Source: JBCCSZ01 sp039821145 (GTDB lineage Bacteria > Bacteroidota > Bacteroidia > Chitinophagales > Saprospiraceae). Taken from it: a stretch of DNA of 64,000 bases. Both the position numbers and the translations under genes were made by a program. Positions 51,966 to 59,863 of this stretch are shown one piece after another (positions within the stretch are counted from its first letter, which is position 1; every line of letters begins with the position of its first letter). The stretch spans positions 124,001 through 188,000 of the forward strand of contig JBCBOS010000011.1 in NCBI GenBank assembly GCA_039821145.1, given 5' to 3'. Under the pieces are notes generated by a model, which saw only the letters and a program-made list of their open reading frames with translations, did no database searches and had not been told where the DNA came from.

Positions 51966-52759
51966 AATTTGCGAATTTTGATGTTGCGGTACCAGACTGG
52001 ATCGCTGTGGTCCTGAAGTGCGATGCGTCCTTTGCGGGCCTTGCCAAAGTCGGGCATGCTGGCAAATTTGCTGTCGGCAACCATCTGGTTCCACTGGTCG
52101 GTCCACATCTCATAGGACACCACTTTCTGGCCGTTGAGCCAGTGCTCTGCTTTGCCTTGGTTGACCACCAGGCGCACGGTATTCCACTCTCCGGCAGTTT
52201 TGACAGTTTCCTCCGAGCAGGCAATCATGTCGTATAGGTCACCAGCTCTGTGGGTTTGGATTTTGGCATCTGGGTGGCAGGAATTGTCGAGGACTTGCAT
52301 CTCCGGACCTGTGAGAAAGGCGTAGTCATAAGCGTCGGATTCCACCACGTTGAAGAAGATGCCACTGTTGCCACAAGGATTGATTTTCCATTCCAACTGC
52401 AGCTCAAAATTTTCGTATTCGTCGGCAGTCACAATGTCGCCGCCATCCTGGGCCCGCCAGCTGCCATCGTCTTGCTTTTGCGCATCCAGCATCAGAGCGC
52501 CATCTACAACCTTCCAACTCGACCCGATGCTGTCCTTGCGGTAGGTATGCCAGCCATTCGTCGTTTTGCCATTAAAGAGCAATTGCCATCCGTCGGCTTT
52601 TTCTGCTTCGCTCAAGCTGTTGAGGGTGGGCGTTGGTGCAGGTGTTTCCACTGCGGGAGGGGTCTCCTCTGCACTGCTTTGTTCATTGCCATTGCCCGAG
52701 TTGCAGCTTCCAAAACAAATGGCCAGTAACAGAAGGAAAAGAGGGTAAGAATTTTTCAT
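51962..52759 (-). CDS. DUF1080 (3-keto-disaccharide hydrolase-type) lipoprotein
   Basis: 265 residues with a lipoprotein signal ending CFGSC. The DUF1080 domain (about 60-265) has GWQLLFNGKTTNGWHTYRKD, ENFELQLEWKINPCGNSGIF and EWNTVRLVVNQGKAEHWLNG. It is a concanavalin-like beta-sandwich; members include 3-keto-glycoside hydrolases. A Thr/Pro-rich linker follows the lipid anchor. It is co-transcribed with the M28 peptidase gene, which overlaps its stop. Confidence 0.93.
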   Translation of the reverse strand: MKNSYPLFLLLLAICFGSCNSGNGNEQSSAEETPPAVETPAPTPTLNSLSEAEKADGWQLLFNGKTTNGWHTYRKDSIGSSWKVVDGALMLDAQKQDDGSWRAQDGGDIVTADEYENFELQLEWKINPCGNSGIFFNVVESDAYDYAFLTGPEMQVLDNSCHPDAKIQTHRAGDLYDMIACSEETVKTAGEWNTVRLVVNQGKAEHWLNGQKVVSYEMWTDQWNQMVADSKFASMPDFGKARKGRIALQDHSDPVWYRNIKIRKL

Positions 52760-52900
52760 GTTGGCGTTTTTGTTGCTAAGTTAAAAATATCGTGGCAAGG
52801 CCGAAAAGTTTATTCTGCAAGCAATTTTGTCAAGGCGCCCGAAGATGCTTATCTTGACGGTGTGAGAAGCGAAGAAAAGACAAGCACAAAATCATCACCT

Positions 52901-53464
52901 ATGTCTGTACTGCGATCTTTTGAAAGTCTACATTTGACCTGGTTTCATCATGCTCTTTGGCTGCTGCTCCTTGGGAGTCTGTGGTCTTGTCAGAGCGAGT
53001 CTGGAGCATTGCCTGTGGAAGTCATCGACAGTCGGTTGCGGGCCATGGAGGCGGGCATCATCGACCAGAAACCAGAGCAGGTGGCAGCCATTTACGCGGA
53101 CGATGGCTACGTGCTGAGTCCAAACGGTACATTGGCCCAGGGGCGAGAGCAATTGGACGAGTACTGGGGCGGAATGAAGGGGCGGGCCACCCATTGGAAG
53201 CTGACTTCTCTCGCCTTGGACCGCAGCTTGAAAGGCCTTACGGAAAGTGAGGCATGGAAAAAGTTGGAGTACATTCCACCTTTGCCTTCTGAGCAAGGCA
53301 TCGAACTGGATGCCAATGAGAGCTATCTCTACCAACTGGGACGCTCTGAACTGACGCTTGTTCGCGACAACAGCATGCGGGTGACTACAGTCTTCTTCTT
53401 ACTGGTATGGAAAAAGGTGGGCAACGACTACCAAATTTTCATCGACACCTATCGCGGGAGCTGA
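52901..53464 (+). CDS. SnoaL/NTF2-like lipoprotein (DUF4440-type)
   Basis: 187 residues from the ATG at 52901 (MSVLRSFESLHLTWFHHALW); the hydrophobic run ends LLGSLWSC, a lipobox. The rest has AMEAGIIDQKPEQVAAIYAD, GYVLSPNGTLAQGREQLDEY and VFFLLVWKKVGNDYQIFIDT, typical of the NTF2-like cone fold. No catalytic residues can be assigned. Its stop overlaps the ATG of the endonuclease V gene by 1 bp. Confidence 0.85.
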   Translation: MSVLRSFESLHLTWFHHALWLLLLGSLWSCQSESGALPVEVIDSRLRAMEAGIIDQKPEQVAAIYADDGYVLSPNGTLAQGREQLDEYWGGMKGRATHWKLTSLALDRSLKGLTESEAWKKLEYIPPLPSEQGIELDANESYLYQLGRSELTLVRDNSMRVTTVFFLLVWKKVGNDYQIFIDTYRGS

Positions 53465-54180
53465 TGGCACATACTTCTGGAATCATCAAACACCGCTGGG
53501 ACCTCAAACCCTCTGAGGCCATGCAACTGCAGCAATCCTTGCGCGACAAGGTGCTCATTCAGCCCTTCGGCCGCCCCATCCGATACATTGGCGGGGCTGA
53601 CATTTCCTACAACAAAGGATCGGCAGAATTGTATGCTGGCATTGTGGTATTGGACTACGAAAGTCAGCAAATCCTGGCTTGGTCTACCATCGTACAGGAA
53701 TCTCCCTTTCCCTACATCCCCAGTCTGTTGTCGTTTCGAGAGCTTCCACCGTTGATGCAGGCCTGGGAAAAACTACCTTTGATTCCCGATGTGATGATGA
53801 CCGACAGCCAGGGCATTGCCCACCCACGACGAATGGGAGAGGCCTGTCATTTTGGTCTGTTGACAGGTATTGCATCCATCGGTTGTGCCAAGAAAAATCT
53901 CGTCGGCACCTACGAAGAACCGCCCAAGGAGCGGGGGGCATACCGTCCGATCCAGCACCAGGAAGAAGTCGTAGGCTATGCCCTCTGTACCAAGGACGGC
54001 ATCAAGCCCGTCTTCATCTCACCGGGTTATGCCATCGACCTGGAAGAAAGCCGCGACATTGCCTTGTACTGTGCCCGCGGATACAAAATTCCAGAGCCGA
54101 CCAGGCAGGCCCATTTGCTTGTCAATCGATTGCGCAGGGGGGAGATCGAGCCAGGTGTTTGGCAGCGAGGAGAAGATTGA
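53464..54180 (+). CDS. nfi: Endonuclease V (deoxyinosine-specific)
   Basis: 238 residues from the ATG at 53464. GGADISY (Asp46), YIPSLLSFRELPPL (Glu93), MMTDSQGIAHPRRMG (Asp114, His120) and IGCAKKNLVG are the conserved EndoV motifs. It cleaves DNA one base 3' of hypoxanthine, starting repair of deaminated adenine. Length is normal for the family. It overlaps the upstream lipoprotein gene by 1 bp. Confidence 0.95.
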   Translation: MAHTSGIIKHRWDLKPSEAMQLQQSLRDKVLIQPFGRPIRYIGGADISYNKGSAELYAGIVVLDYESQQILAWSTIVQESPFPYIPSLLSFRELPPLMQAWEKLPLIPDVMMTDSQGIAHPRRMGEACHFGLLTGIASIGCAKKNLVGTYEEPPKERGAYRPIQHQEEVVGYALCTKDGIKPVFISPGYAIDLEESRDIALYCARGYKIPEPTRQAHLLVNRLRRGEIEPGVWQRGED

Positions 54181-54262
54181 ATTAACTGGAAATTAACCAG
54201 CCTGGATTGATTGCTTTGGCCCTTTGCGGTATCTTACCGACTTTTCAAACCAAGCGATTTGT

Positions 54263-54910
54263 ATGAAAGACATTCAGCTGACCATTTTTGATTGCGATGG
54301 CGTTTTGGTCGACAGCGAAGCCATTTCCAATGCAGTGGTTGCGGAGATGCTGAGCGATCAAGGACTGCCGATGACTGCTGAGGAAGGAACGCGTCATTTT
54401 GCAGGGACGTCCATGAAGTACATCCACGAATTTTTTTACCAAAAGACTGGTTTGTACCTGCCCGATGATTTTGAAGAGATTTATCGCGGCAGGAGCTTCG
54501 AAGCCTTCGAGAGAGACTTGCAGGCTGTGGAAGGGGTCAGAGAAGCCATTCAGCAAATTGACTTGCCTCGCTGTGTTGGGTCCAATGGTCCACTCAAAAA
54601 AGTGCGCTTCAATTTGACCCTCACCAACTTGCTGCCCTTCTTTGGCGACAATCTGTTCAGTGCTTATGAGATCGGGCGATGGAAGCCTTTACCAGACTTG
54701 TACTTGCATGCGGCAGCGCAGATGGGGGTGGCTCCTGCACATTGTGTGGTCATCGAAGACAGTGTCTCGGGGGTACAGGCGGCCAAGGCGGCGGGCATCC
54801 GCGTCTTGGGCTTTGCCGGGCATGGAAGTGGGGACGGTTTGCGCGAGGCAGGAGCAGAGGTCTTTCACAAGATGTCAGAGCTGCCGGATCGGATTGCGGC
54901 ATTGCAATGA
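54263..54910 (+). CDS. HAD-superfamily phosphatase/phosphoglucomutase-like protein
   Basis: 215 residues from the ATG at 54263 (MKDIQLTIFDCDGVLVDSEA). Asp10 and Asp12 of DCDGVLVD form motif I, a cap domain follows, CVGSNGPLKKVRF is motif II, and CVVIEDSVSGVQAAKAAG is motif IV. It is in the beta-phosphoglucomutase/YqaB-like subfamily. The substrate is a phosphorylated sugar or small phosphate ester, not identifiable from sequence. Confidence 0.92.
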   Translation: MKDIQLTIFDCDGVLVDSEAISNAVVAEMLSDQGLPMTAEEGTRHFAGTSMKYIHEFFYQKTGLYLPDDFEEIYRGRSFEAFERDLQAVEGVREAIQQIDLPRCVGSNGPLKKVRFNLTLTNLLPFFGDNLFSAYEIGRWKPLPDLYLHAAAQMGVAPAHCVVIEDSVSGVQAAKAAGIRVLGFAGHGSGDGLREAGAEVFHKMSELPDRIAALQ

Positions 54911-54976
54911 ATCTGTGGAGCGTTGGGAAGAAATATTGGCCATCGACTGTTGTTGAACCATTGAAAACAAAAGCAT

Positions 54977-55744
54977 ATGAAATCTGCTCCTTACCTACTG
55001 GCGACCACCAACTGGAAGGTCGTTCAGCAAATGGACTACCGGGTGGCTGTTCTCCCCTGGGGTGCCACTGAGGCCCACAATTATCACTTGCCTTATGGAA
55101 TTGACAACTACCAGGCAGAGCACGTAGCTGCGGAGGCTGCGCGGCTGGCGTGGGAGCAGGGAGCGCGGATTGTGGTGTTGCCAGTCATTCCATTTGGGGT
55201 CAATACGGGACAACTGGACATCAAGCTTTGCATGAACATCAACCCCAGTACCCAGCTGGCCATTCTTCGAGATACCGTAGAGGTGATCTCTCGGGCTGGC
55301 ATTCAAAAGTTGGTCATTTTCAATGGGCACGGTGGAAATCACTTCAAGCAGATGATTCGAGAGTTGTCGGTGAGTCATCCGGACGTATTGGTTTGCAGCT
55401 TGAACTGGTACCAGGCGGTGGATCCTGCCGCTTATTTTGACGAGCCCGGCGATCATGCAGGAGAGTTGGAGACCAGTGCCATGATGCACATTGCTCCGGA
55501 CTTGGTTCGTCCCTTGGAGGAGGCGGGAGATGGGGCGGCCCGGCGGTTTCGCGTGGAAGGGCTCAACGAGGCTTGGGCCAGTACGCCCAGGGCGTGGACT
55601 GCTGTCACCCGCGATACGGGGGTGGGCAATCCCGCTGCTGCTTCTGCGGAGAAGGGAGCGGCCCATTTGCAAGCTGTCGCAGAAAAGATCAGTCGATTCT
55701 TTGTCGAATTGGATCAGGTGGATGTGGATGATTTTTATGAATAA
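54977..55744 (+). CDS. Creatininase-family amidohydrolase
   Basis: 255 residues. The metal site is in WGATEAHNYHLPYGID (Glu32, His34, His37, Asp43), followed by VIPFGVNTGQ, FNGHGGNHFK and DHAGELETSAMM. Members hydrolyse cyclic or linear amides, for example creatinine or pyrimidine and cofactor precursors; the substrate here is unknown. It lies between the HAD and exonuclease III genes in the same direction. Confidence 0.9.
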   Translation: MKSAPYLLATTNWKVVQQMDYRVAVLPWGATEAHNYHLPYGIDNYQAEHVAAEAARLAWEQGARIVVLPVIPFGVNTGQLDIKLCMNINPSTQLAILRDTVEVISRAGIQKLVIFNGHGGNHFKQMIRELSVSHPDVLVCSLNWYQAVDPAAYFDEPGDHAGELETSAMMHIAPDLVRPLEEAGDGAARRFRVEGLNEAWASTPRAWTAVTRDTGVGNPAAASAEKGAAHLQAVAEKISRFFVELDQVDVDDFYE

Positions 55745-55760
55745 AGCGACCTTCTTTCCC

Positions 55761-55768
55761 TATATTTG
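55761..55768 (+). promoter_or_regulatory. Putative -7 box in front of the exonuclease III gene
   Basis: TATATTTG matches TAnnTTTG, 22 bp before the chosen ATG at 55790 and just after the creatininase stop. No TTG lies at normal -33 spacing. Confidence 0.45.
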
Positions 55769-55789
55769 CGCCTCACAAAAGTCAAAAAT

Positions 55790-56557
55790 ATGGCCCGCAT
55801 CATTTCCTACAACGTCAATGGCATCCGGGCGGCTGCCAAGAAAGGCTTGATCGAATTTTTGGAAGACGGTCAATTTGATGTCGTTTGCATCCAAGAGACC
55901 AAAGCCCTACAGGAGCAGTTCGATGTATCACTCATTGAAAATTTGGGCTACCAGCACCATTGGCATTCGGCGGAAAAGAAAGGGTATTCTGGTGTGGCAA
56001 CTTTCTCCAAGAAAGCGCCCGATCAAGTCATTGCAGGCTGCGGGATGGAGCGCTACGATCGGGAAGGGCGGATTTTGCGCACCGATTTTGGCGATTGGAC
56101 TTTGCTGAATTGTTACTTTCCTTCGGGTACTTCCGGCGAGGAGCGGCAGGCCTTCAAGATGGATTTTCTCGACGACTTCTTCAACTGGATTGAGGAATTG
56201 CGCAAAGAGCGGCCCAAGCTCATCATTGTCGGCGACTACAACATCGCCCATACAGAAAACGACATCCACGATCCGGTGCGAAACAAAAAATCTTCCGGCT
56301 TTTTGCCAGAGGAACGCGCATGGATGAGCAAGTGGTTTGACAATGGCTTTACAGATGCTTTCCGGCATGTACATCCCGAGCGGACCGAATACAGCTGGTG
56401 GAGCTACCGGGCCAACGCCCGCGCCAACAACAAGGGCTGGCGGATCGATTACCAGTCGGTGAGCGACAACATGCGGGACCACATCCGCGAGGCTCACCAG
56501 TTGCCCGACGCCAAGCAATCGGATCATTGTCCGGTATTTTTGGACATCGACATTTGA
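55790..56557 (+). CDS. xth: Exodeoxyribonuclease III (AP endonuclease)
   Basis: 255 residues from the ATG at 55790 (MARIISYNVNGIRAAAKKGL). Active-site motifs are CIQETKAL (Glu36), ERDGRIL-type DREGRILRTDF, IIVGDYNIAHTENDI and SDHCPVFLDIDI at the C-terminus. It cuts at abasic sites and removes 3' blocks during base-excision repair, complementing the nearby endonuclease V. Length is normal. Confidence 0.95.
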   Translation: MARIISYNVNGIRAAAKKGLIEFLEDGQFDVVCIQETKALQEQFDVSLIENLGYQHHWHSAEKKGYSGVATFSKKAPDQVIAGCGMERYDREGRILRTDFGDWTLLNCYFPSGTSGEERQAFKMDFLDDFFNWIEELRKERPKLIIVGDYNIAHTENDIHDPVRNKKSSGFLPEERAWMSKWFDNGFTDAFRHVHPERTEYSWWSYRANARANNKGWRIDYQSVSDNMRDHIREAHQLPDAKQSDHCPVFLDIDI

Positions 56558-56737
56558 TTTTTCCAATACATCCCATTCATTTTTTTCTTCCACTTTGATG
56601 AGGCGCAGACCATGGCAGTCGTTGCGGGTGAGTCAACGGTAGGTCCATTCATTGCATTGACAGACTTGTGAGTTCCCAGTTGGACTTGGTTGCGAGCATG
56701 GCCTCATCTGGGGTTGTTGAGAGGTGAAATGCTTATT

Positions 56738-56802
56738 AACGTATTTTTACGTTATAAATCGAATAATTACGTTGCATATCTAAAAAAAACGTTTTACATT
56801 TG
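56738..56802 (+). promoter_or_regulatory. blaI promoter with overlapping inverted repeats
   Basis: AACGTA (56738-56743) and TACGTT (56748-56753) form a perfect inverted repeat around TTTT. TTG at 56772-56774 and TACATTTG at 56795-56802 make a promoter with 20-bp spacing. TTACGTT (56767-56773) overlaps the -33 element and AAAACGTTTT (56786-56795) abuts the -7. The repeated ACGTT words are candidate BlaI operators, predicting autorepression. The binding claim is inference. Confidence 0.6.
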
Positions 56803-56848
56803 AAGTGTATTCAGAACATGCGTCGTTTTTACATTGAAATTTTTGTTT

Positions 56849-57214
56849 ATGAAGCGTCTTACCAAAGCAGAAGAAGAGATCATGCAGATTGTATGGAAGT
56901 TGGAGCGTTGTACGGTCCGCGACATCATCGAGGAGATTGCAAAAGTGCAATCCAAGCCCCCTCATAGCACCATTTCTTCTATTGCTCGCATCTTAGATGA
57001 TAAAGGCTTCCTTGGCCACAAAGCCTATGGGCGTACTTATGAGTATTTTGCCCTGATTTCGAAGGAAGCATACAGTAGGTTTACTTTGACAAAACTGGCC
57101 TCCGATTATTTCGGCGGCTCCATGAATCGCCTGGTTTCCTTTCTGGTAAAGGACGATGCTCTCGACAAGGGCGAGCTGAATACATTACTCGATCAACTGG
57201 ACGAAGAGGAATAA
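56849..57214 (+). CDS. BlaI/MecI-family transcriptional repressor
   Basis: 121 residues from the ATG at 56849 (MKRLTKAEEEIMQIVWKLER). The winged-helix DNA-binding part has CTVRDIIEEIAKVQSKPPHS and TISSIARILDDKGFLGHKAY; the C-terminal dimer helices hold KLASDYFGGSMNRLVSFLVK. BlaI-type repressors are released when their M56 metallopeptidase partner is activated. The partner gene starts 28 bp downstream, and a palindrome-rich promoter lies upstream. Confidence 0.93.
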   Translation: MKRLTKAEEEIMQIVWKLERCTVRDIIEEIAKVQSKPPHSTISSIARILDDKGFLGHKAYGRTYEYFALISKEAYSRFTLTKLASDYFGGSMNRLVSFLVKDDALDKGELNTLLDQLDEEE

Positions 57215-57242
57215 CATTTTGCCACCACTATAGCAGATCGAC

Positions 57243-59786
57243 ATGACATTTTATCTACTACAGGTCAGTGTATGCTGGCTGGTTTTCTACGGACTGTACT
57301 GGCTGATCCTCAGTCGTGAAACATTCTTCAGTCTCAACCGCTGGTATTTGTTGGGAACCCTTGTACTGGGTTTGCTCATTCCTCTGCTGGAGATTCCGTT
57401 GTGGAATGCAGAGCCCCAAGACGATTTGTTGATCGCATACCTGGGGGAGATGTCGGTGACTGCCCAAAGCTTCGGGATTACCTTGGAGGAAGTGGTGATC
57501 ACCGCCGGGGAGCATGCTCCTGCCTGGTCTTCTGCCAGCATCTTGCTCGGCATTTACCTGCTGGGGGTGTTGATTTTTGCTTCGCTGTTTTTGGGTGGCC
57601 TGTGGCGCATCCATCAGCTTCGGCAACGATCGGAGGTAGAGGTGTTTGAGGGGTATCACCTTTTGTACACCAGCGAAATTCACTTGCCTTTTTCCTTCTT
57701 CAACCAACTTTTTTGGAGCCAATCCGACCATTGGACAGCAGAGGAGCGCAGCGCCATTTTGCGCCATGAATTGGCCCACATCAAAGGACGACACAGTTGG
57801 GATGTATTGCTGCTCGAATTGCTGAAAGTGTTCTTCTGGTTCAGCCCGGGCATCTACTTGTACAAACGGTCTTTGCGCAATGTTCACGAATACCTGGCCG
57901 ACTCTGCCGTGCTGCAAAACACGCGCAAAAAACAATACGGTCGGCTTTTGCTCAGACAGGTCCAACAACAGACGCAGCCTGCTCTGGTCAACCCCTTTTT
58001 TCATTCACAGATCAAAAAAAGAATTCAAATGATGATACGGAATAAATCCAAGCGTTTTGCCTTGTACAAATACGCCTTTTTACTTCCACTTACTGCCCTG
58101 CTCTTGCTGACCTTTTCGAGCAATGTCAAGGGGGCTTCCGAACTGGTTGATAGAGGTTTTATCGCCGAAGCATTGACCGTGGTGATCTCCGATTTTGACA
58201 AAGAGAAGGCCAAAGCAAAAATTCGGGAAGCACTTCGCAACTACGATTCATCTGCCAGCGACGACGGCAAAAAGAAGGCACATCGCACGATTTCTGATGC
58301 CTATTTTGCGCTGCTCAAAGCCCATCCTGAACACCGGGAAGAGATTCGCCAATTGGCAAAGGAAGAGATCAATTCGATGGAACTTCCCCTCTTCATAGAT
58401 GTGGTAGACGGAGAAGATCGATTGGTGATGTTTGAAGGAAAGCTGCCAGCCGGACTGCGGGAGAGAGAGGCAAAAGAGGCTGAGGTATTCAGTGTTGTGG
58501 AAGAAATGCCGCGTTTTCCAGCTTGTGAGGACAAAGGATTGAGTGGCAAGTCATTGAGAGATTGTGCCAACAAACAAATGCTCAATTTTATCTACAACAA
58601 TGTCAATTATCCCAAAGAAGCTCGCGAAAAAGGAGTGGAGGGTATGGTGGTTGCCCGCTTCGTCGTAGGCGTAGATGGCAACATCCGAGACATCAACATC
58701 ATTCGCCCTCTCGACAAGGCATGCGACAAAGAAGTGCTCAGAGTGGTAGGCAGTATGAACGAGAAGGTTGGGCCTTGGGTCCCTGGTGTTCAGAACGGGA
58801 AAAAGGTGGCTGTTTACTACCATCTTCCCATCAAGTTTCGCTTGAGCGACGACCAGAAGAGCGAAGGATTGGACCTGGCCAGCATTGGTGGCGACGAAAA
58901 GCCACTCTTCATTCTGGACGGCAAAGAACTCAAAATGGATGTTCTCAAGTGTCTCAATCCCGATGACATCGAAACCATTACTGTATTGAAGGGCGAAAAG
59001 GCCATTTCGGCCTATGGCGAGAAAGCAGCCAATGGGGTGGTCGTCATCACCTCCAAAAACAACATGGGGGATAAGATCAACGAAGACGGCCTATTGCCTT
59101 GTGATGATAAAGTATACGACAAAGTGGATGTCATGCCTCGCTTCCCCGGCTGTGAGAGTGGAGAGATGACTCTGGATGAGCGCAAGACATGTTCGAGCAA
59201 GAACTTGATCTCATTTCTGGTCGAGCACATTCGCTATCCGGACTTGGCAAAGAAGAATCAGGTGGAAGGCACAGTGGTTGTTCGATTTGTGGTAGACAAA
59301 AACGGACGGGTACAATCGCCCGAGGTCATTCGCTCCATCGGCAGTGGTTGTGATGCAGAGGTCATGCGGATCATGGAAAAAATGCAGGAGATGGACACGC
59401 CTTGGAATCCGGGAAAGAAAGAGGGAGAGGCAGTCAGTGTGTACTTCAATCTTCCGATCAAGTTCAAGATGTCCAGCAAGGACAAAAAAGCGGTAGAGGC
59501 CAAGGGGGAGCAACCTGCTTTCCGCTCTTTGGTGCTCAATGAGTTCAAGGTCTTCCCCAATCCCAGCGATGGCAAGGTCAATGTGCGCTTCAAAGCAGAG
59601 GAGCAGTTGCCACTGTCGATCCAGGTGGTGGATTTGAGTGGAAAGGTTGTTTACCTACAGCAGGTGCAAAACTTTGATGGCGACTTCCAGCAGGAAATCG
59701 ACCTGAGCACTGCTCCGAAGGGACAGCTGTTTTTGAACATCATCCAAGGCGACAAGGGATTGACCAAAGCACTGATCTTGAAATAG
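57243..59786 (+). CDS. BlaR1-like M56 metallopeptidase with two TonB-type domains, plug-like segment and T9SS sorting domain
   Basis: 847 residues. Four membrane helices (about 1-22, 36-50, 96-122, 276-292) enclose an M56 peptidase site: HELAH (175-179) with a likely third ligand Glu216 in VHEYLAD. A charged helical linker (about 300-420) leads to a TonB C-terminal-like domain (about 445-535), a SusC-plug-like segment (about 553-605, LFILDGKEL and YGEKAANGVVVIT), a second TonB-like domain (about 655-742) and a type A T9SS sorting domain (about 767-847, VFPNPSDGKVNV, VVDLSGKVVY). A T9SS signal on an inner-membrane protein is unexpected. It pairs with the BlaI gene upstream. Confidence 0.9.
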   Translation: MTFYLLQVSVCWLVFYGLYWLILSRETFFSLNRWYLLGTLVLGLLIPLLEIPLWNAEPQDDLLIAYLGEMSVTAQSFGITLEEVVITAGEHAPAWSSASILLGIYLLGVLIFASLFLGGLWRIHQLRQRSEVEVFEGYHLLYTSEIHLPFSFFNQLFWSQSDHWTAEERSAILRHELAHIKGRHSWDVLLLELLKVFFWFSPGIYLYKRSLRNVHEYLADSAVLQNTRKKQYGRLLLRQVQQQTQPALVNPFFHSQIKKRIQMMIRNKSKRFALYKYAFLLPLTALLLLTFSSNVKGASELVDRGFIAEALTVVISDFDKEKAKAKIREALRNYDSSASDDGKKKAHRTISDAYFALLKAHPEHREEIRQLAKEEINSMELPLFIDVVDGEDRLVMFEGKLPAGLREREAKEAEVFSVVEEMPRFPACEDKGLSGKSLRDCANKQMLNFIYNNVNYPKEAREKGVEGMVVARFVVGVDGNIRDINIIRPLDKACDKEVLRVVGSMNEKVGPWVPGVQNGKKVAVYYHLPIKFRLSDDQKSEGLDLASIGGDEKPLFILDGKELKMDVLKCLNPDDIETITVLKGEKAISAYGEKAANGVVVITSKNNMGDKINEDGLLPCDDKVYDKVDVMPRFPGCESGEMTLDERKTCSSKNLISFLVEHIRYPDLAKKNQVEGTVVVRFVVDKNGRVQSPEVIRSIGSGCDAEVMRIMEKMQEMDTPWNPGKKEGEAVSVYFNLPIKFKMSSKDKKAVEAKGEQPAFRSLVLNEFKVFPNPSDGKVNVRFKAEEQLPLSIQVVDLSGKVVYLQQVQNFDGDFQQEIDLSTAPKGQLFLNIIQGDKGLTKALILK

Positions 59787-59812
59787 TGACAAAACATTAT
59801 CCATAATTTTTT

Positions 59813-59845
59813 GAAAGGCCCATCTTGCAGAGCATGGGGCCTTTC
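59813..59845 (+). terminator. Stem-loop after the M56 gene
   Basis: GAAAGGCCC (59813-59821) pairs with GGGCCTTTC (59837-59845) across a 15-nt loop, followed by a weak T-rich run. It lies 27 bp after the M56 stop and 18 bp before the next gene, so it may be a terminator or an attenuator. Confidence 0.5.
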
Positions 59846-59863
59846 TCGTTTGTATACAAGCCT

